Shown piece after piece: positions 59,084 through 64,000 of a DNA stretch of 64,000 nucleotides (positions are counted from its first letter, which is position 1; each line of letters opens with the position of its first letter). The notes beneath the pieces are model-generated. The model saw only the letters and a list, made by a program, of their open reading frames with translations, searched no databases and had not been told where the DNA came from. A program made the translations under genes and the position numbers. The DNA is from Eleginops maclovinus (lineage: Eukaryota > Chordata > Actinopteri > Perciformes > Eleginopidae), in contig NC_086356.1 in NCBI RefSeq assembly GCF_036324505.1, positions 10,106,744 to 10,170,743 on the forward strand, given 5' to 3'.

Positions 59084-61972
59084 GACGTGCATAGTCGTAC
59101 AGACAAATGTGCATACCCTCATGCACTAAAAGAGTTTATACACGTGTGCATACTGCTCAGGCTCCTTTGGCCCGGTACCTGACTGTAGCTTGCAGGCCTA
59201 GTTTGGTTTGTATTTCAACCCTTCTCTTCTCCGAACATTTGACAAGCAAAGCTCCAGCAAGTGACAGAGGGCATGACATGGTAGAAAAAGCTCTTGTTTT
59301 TGTTTAGTTTTTTGTCACGGTGAGAAATTAACCTTACCCAGATAAACGGCTATTAATTGAACTGATCAGAAACTTATGGTTAAATTGCTGTGCGGCTCTG
59401 ATGAGAAGTAAACCTTAGGGCCAGATATCTTTTCATCTAATTCCTTATCGTAAGTAGATGTAGATTCATTGCCTCAGAAACGACCGGGATCAAAGCAATA
59501 TCAGCAGATTGGATTTCTGAATTTACAGTGGATGATTGGTGTTTACAGTGGGGCAGAGGGAAGGATTTTTTTTTTGAGTTAGAAATTGATATGTATTTCA
59601 CAGTAATCCTTTGTGCTTTGACATCAGTTTCTTGCTGGTGTCTCCCTCATTACAGTAAACCAGAACATATGTACGTGGTGTCTTTGTTTGTGCTTGTAAT
59701 TAAAGAGCCGTCACTTAGAGACACTTGAGTCTCCCCAGGCCAAGACACACACAAAGAAAGATGTCTGTTCTGTAATAAAGCTAAATGAATCATTGTAATT
59801 ATTGTCAGACGGGTGCTGGGAGGGAATACCTCAGTCGGAGGCCAACATTATAGAGTCACATAAGTTCGGGCAGTAGTTTGGTTTCAAAGCTGTGCGTATG
59901 ACGTTATACAGCATTAAACATGCAATTAAACCATTGAAGATCAACAGGCAGGTGACAAGAAAATAGCAAATAAGGAATATTTAAACTCATCTGAACAGCA
60001 ATTTTTTTAATAATATGCTCTGTGCTCCAAGAAAGTTTCTATGGCATACCTGCTAACATATCATTACACAAGATAGATGGCTTGAACAGCACTGAAATAG
60101 TTTCTCAAAGATGGAAAAAGACACATAAATGCCTTGGGCCAAGTTGATTCAGCTACAAATGATATTTTCTTTTTTTTGGTGCTGCGGTTGGGTTAAATCC
60201 CTCAACGCAAAAGCTACAAAACCATCTGTCCAAGAGCAGGGTAATCAGTGTCAGGTGAAATAATATGGATGGACCATGAATCACTGAAAAGTTTTAATGT
60301 TGATTAGAAATGTGTACTGGAAATATTAGGCATTCTTTGAACAGGTATTGTGAGAGGCCTTGAAGTCGACTCTGTGTTCTGCTCTCCAGGATTTTAACAT
60401 CTCTTCTTGCTGATGTGACCTGCCACTGCGCCGTAACAGTTTTAAGGTCTAACACCTGGAGTTATTTGAATCAATGTTTTTCTCTCTCCCAGAGAGCACA
60501 GGATGGTTCAGCTGAGTATTAAACTGTTTGACATTTTGTTTTCATAGACATAAAATGTATCTGTTATTTCAACCGTAGATGGTCGAGACACGATTTGTAC
60601 ATTTTAAATTCGATTAAAATCACCTGTGGAGTCAGCAAACGTCCTCCTGGTCTACAGAACAACTACAGCGATACAAGGCTTGTCTTTTGTTGCATTATTT
60701 TATTTTGTTTTTGTAGTTAAATGCTTTCGTTAATCATGTACATTTTTGTGTATCTTGATTATGTGATCCAGTTACTTGTAATTCTTTACTCCCCAAGCCA
60801 GGGTAGCAAGTTTGCATCTGTTTTCCTTTTGAAGTTTGCCATTATAAAGTTATTCTTTTTCATAGAAAGCCATGTCACATTTTTAAAAAAATCTTTTTAA
60901 GGGTAGAAGCCAAATACTTCTGGGAAAAGAAACTAATTCTTCACTAATGGTGATTCCTCAGGCTCTTTGATTGCTTCTTCACTTAATACCTTTTGGATTA
61001 ACAGACGTATGCAGCATTAGTGGAGCGGTCCAAAAACACAGCTGTTTTTGTTGGTCTTTAAAAAAGTTGGTATTGGAGATGTAAGGTTTCCAGCCAACAG
61101 CAGTGATATCGGAGAATGTGAATCTGTCTCCCAGGGCTCTGCAGTGTTTAGTCTGAGCTGCACTCCTACATCTGCTTTAAAGCTGCCTGTTAGAGCGGAT
61201 AATTAGAACAATGATAATGTCCAATCATGAATGCTACATTAAGCTCACATCTAACGCTACCATCAGGAGGTCAGAGAGCACCAGGGCTCACCGCTCATGA
61301 GAGGCGCTGTAACTCACTGTTAAACCAATGAAATGAAATCAATAGCTATTTGTTTTTTAGTTATTTTACAGAGCAAGATTTGCTGATGAATATCGATGAC
61401 TGGTAGTATTTTCAACAGTTTGTTTATAGTTTGATGTAGAAGTCATATCAAGTCTAAACCAGATTGAAATCGTTTTTAAATTGACAGAAATGTTGGTAAT
61501 TGTTTGTAGTTTATTAAGTAACAAGACTAAGAGTAAACTGCCAGGCTACTCGTATATACTATCCACTATTTTCTATCCACATTTACTCAAATTACCCAAA
61601 AAGAAAACAAGATGAAGAGTCTACAGCCACACTGTACTTAAGCACATGCATTTGCTCATGTTTACCATGTTTACTACATTAGTTTTCTTGTTAGCATGCA
61701 AACTTTAGCCAATTATCACTAAAAGCAAAGCGCAACCAATTCATGTTTTTTTTCATTGTATTCTATAAACCACTGACACCATTTCTCTGTCTTGGAATTC
61801 AACAGGCACTTGAATTGAATGGCTGCATTACTTGTAGTAATTGTAAGAAAAATGTCTTCTCTCAAGTTTTCCCTGAGCTGTATTTCATTTTTCAGGAATT
61901 CGACCAGATTTGTACTTGAACAAGAGTTAAGAGATCATAAAGTATTACAATTAATTACGAGAGGGGCATGAA

Positions 61973-62305
61973 CATCTGTATCCAATTCTATGGCAATCCA
62001 TCCAATAGTCATTAAGATATTTCACTGTAAACCACACCTTTCAACCTCACCAAAGTTATGAGGGCACATCATCTTGGAATCCTGAATGTAATAAAAAAAA
62101 CGTTTTGTGGCAATTCATCCAGGAAATACTGAGATATTTTCCTGGATAAGTAAAAACGAATGTTGCTGGATAAAAAAAATCAGGATTTGTCAAGGTGAAT
62201 AAGATTTAGTCTTTGGGCAAACTGAATGTCTGTCCCAAATGTTGGAAAGGGAAATCCATCACACAGTGGCTGGGATATTTCAGTCTAGACCAAAATGGCG
62301 GTCTG
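61973..62305. repeat. Three decayed monomers of a dispersed fish repeat
   Basis: A core recurs three times: TGGCAATCCATCCAATAG then AAGATATTTCA at 61990-62024; TGGCAATTCATCCAGG then GAGATATTTT at 62108-62140; and GGAAATCCATCACACAG then GGGATATTTCA near 62250-62282. GAACATCTGT and GAATGTCTGT precede copies one and three. The spacing is about 115-140 bases. I recognise the wording (…GGCAATCCATCCAATAGTT…) as a repeat common in perciform fish; the family name is uncertain. An apparent open frame starting at 62239 runs out of it and is not a gene. Confidence 0.6.
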
Positions 62306-62768
62306 GTTTTTATTTCTTGAATTCATTTGTAGAAAACATTTTCATTTTCCTCTTGCTTTTTCTTCACAGCATCCCAACATCATTGTTAACCCCGTCACCA
62401 CCTTTCCCTGACTTCAACTTTTTCACAGATATTCCCATGAGCCTCTACATTAGTTACATTATCTTTTATTCCTCCTCCTCCTCTTCATCACCTCTCGCTC
62501 CCATGCCCCTCAGCCCTGACACCAGCCTCCCTTTGAAGTCCTCTTTTAAGAGCACAATTAACCCCCTCCTCCAGACTTCACTCACTTCTCACCTTTTTAA
62601 TAAGGCACCTATAGACCAGTGACAGACCTTTTTCTCTTCTTTTTCTCACACACACTCTGTCACACACTCACATGCACACTTAGATCTGCAGGTCCTTACA
62701 ACACGCCTGTAAATTCTTCGTCGCTTGGCTGCAAACTCAGAGACCCCTTCCTGGGTATATGCTGAGGC

Positions 62769-63015
<247 letters not shown>

Positions 63016-64000
63016 GCAAATGAACAACGGAGACGAGGTGTTTTCTGGAGGTTTGACTCAGTGTTTATGTAGTTTCCGGTACTTTGATACAAAGTGAATC
63101 AGCGGTGACTGGGGGTGAAAAAAGCCATTAAGGCATCAGACGACCTAATTGTTGCTCAGCGTGTGTGCTTGTGTGCATAATACCTGTTGGGTTTAAGAGG
63201 AATTACTTGTGTGTTTGTCGCACCAACATACACAAACGCATTTGGACACCCACTTTTATTCCAAAATAATATGCTGCAGCAGGTTTTTTTTTGCCAGTCA
63301 CCCACAAGAGTTCATTTTAAAAGGGAAGAGGTCATGTCCATTCTCCGGCAGTTCACCCCCATACCTCCAAGTTCTGTAAATGCTGAGTGTTTCCTGCGCT
63401 GGCGGGATACATGGCCTCAGGCCCCCGGAGTAATTTGGTGCAGGGAAATCTAGCCTTTGTGACTCAGCCAGTAGCACGAGGATGTTTTCTATATAATCGA
63501 GGGCCAGGTTGCCTATGAATATGGCCTTAAAGCTTTAGACATTATTAAATGATAATTAAATAAAGCTCATAGCTTGCAGACTGAAAGTATTCAATATCTT
63601 TGCTCAGATTAATTCAAGAGCATTGGGTGGTAAAAGCTGCTTTAACAAAGATATACTGGATTAGATCAAAGTAGAAATATGGTAGCTTACAGTAGATTGC
63701 GAGAATCTAGTTGTGTTTTTTAGTGGCTGTATCTGCATGTTGCAAATATCTTGTTTGTCCAATCTTGATATTAGGCCAACTTGTTATTCTACAGTTCTGG
63801 ACATTCAGAAACACAGGTAATTAGTTTCCTGTCCATTTTTTCAGTTCAAGCAGTAGCTGTAAGTGGGGTTTTTTGTGTGGAAACAGGAGAAGGCTTTCTC
63901 TAACCTGCAGCCAAGTTGGATAGTATTTTATAATCTCAGTGTAAGCTGTAATAATAAAATCTTACAGAACTACACTGAACTGAAAAACAGCCTCAGAGCC

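Noticed and set aside
62239..62622. 127-codon plus-strand open frame
   Set aside because: Begins inside a decayed repeat monomer and continues through a TCC-rich stretch giving a Ser run; no domain.

Overview
This window looks like nuclear DNA of a ray-finned (teleost) fish. The evidence is very long uninterrupted (TG)n/(CA)n tracts, a tRNA-derived SINE body of the kind common in fish, AT-rich intergenic sequence, and one vertebrate gene with spliced, consensus-flanked exons. There is no bacterial-style gene packing, no operon and no CRISPR array. Most open frames are chance frames or read through dinucleotide repeats.

The only gene I can establish is fibroblast growth factor 10 (fgf10), complete on the minus strand from the start codon at 44727 to the stop at 28964. 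It has three coding exons: 44727-44280, 31179-31076 and 29164-28964. The introns are 13.1 kb and 1.9 kb. The splice sites are GT..AG, and the exon phases join without a frameshift into a 250-residue secreted growth factor. The product has a signal peptide, an unusually long Ser/Pro/His-rich linker, and the FGF beta-trefoil core with its C-terminal basic heparin-binding stretch. It has lost a Trp and a Cys that are present in human FGF10, which may mark the teleost 'b' paralogue, but I cannot decide a versus b.

Layout. Positions 1-28.3 kb lie 3' of fgf10 and hold no recognisable gene: microsatellites, a decayed SINE (10.7 kb), an intact SINE with 11-bp target-site duplications (25.0-25.3 kb) and a C-rich strand-asymmetric block (25.6-25.9 kb). 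Positions 28.3-44.7 kb are fgf10, whose large intron carries a MITE-like inverted-repeat element (34.0 kb) and CA/TG arrays. Positions 44.7-64 kb are the 5' flank: promoter/5' UTR sequence, a pair of T-box half-sites (46.5 kb), a six-copy 34-bp minisatellite (47.3 kb), two related dispersed repeats (51.6 and 53.5 kb), one unrecognised exon-like open frame (56.8 kb) and a chain of decayed repeat monomers (62.0-62.3 kb).

With one developmental signalling gene in 64 kb, the most plausible role of the flanks is regulatory sequence for fgf10. Several non-repetitive, motif-rich stretches are listed as candidate conserved elements; that reading is inference. I found no convincing new multi-gene system.
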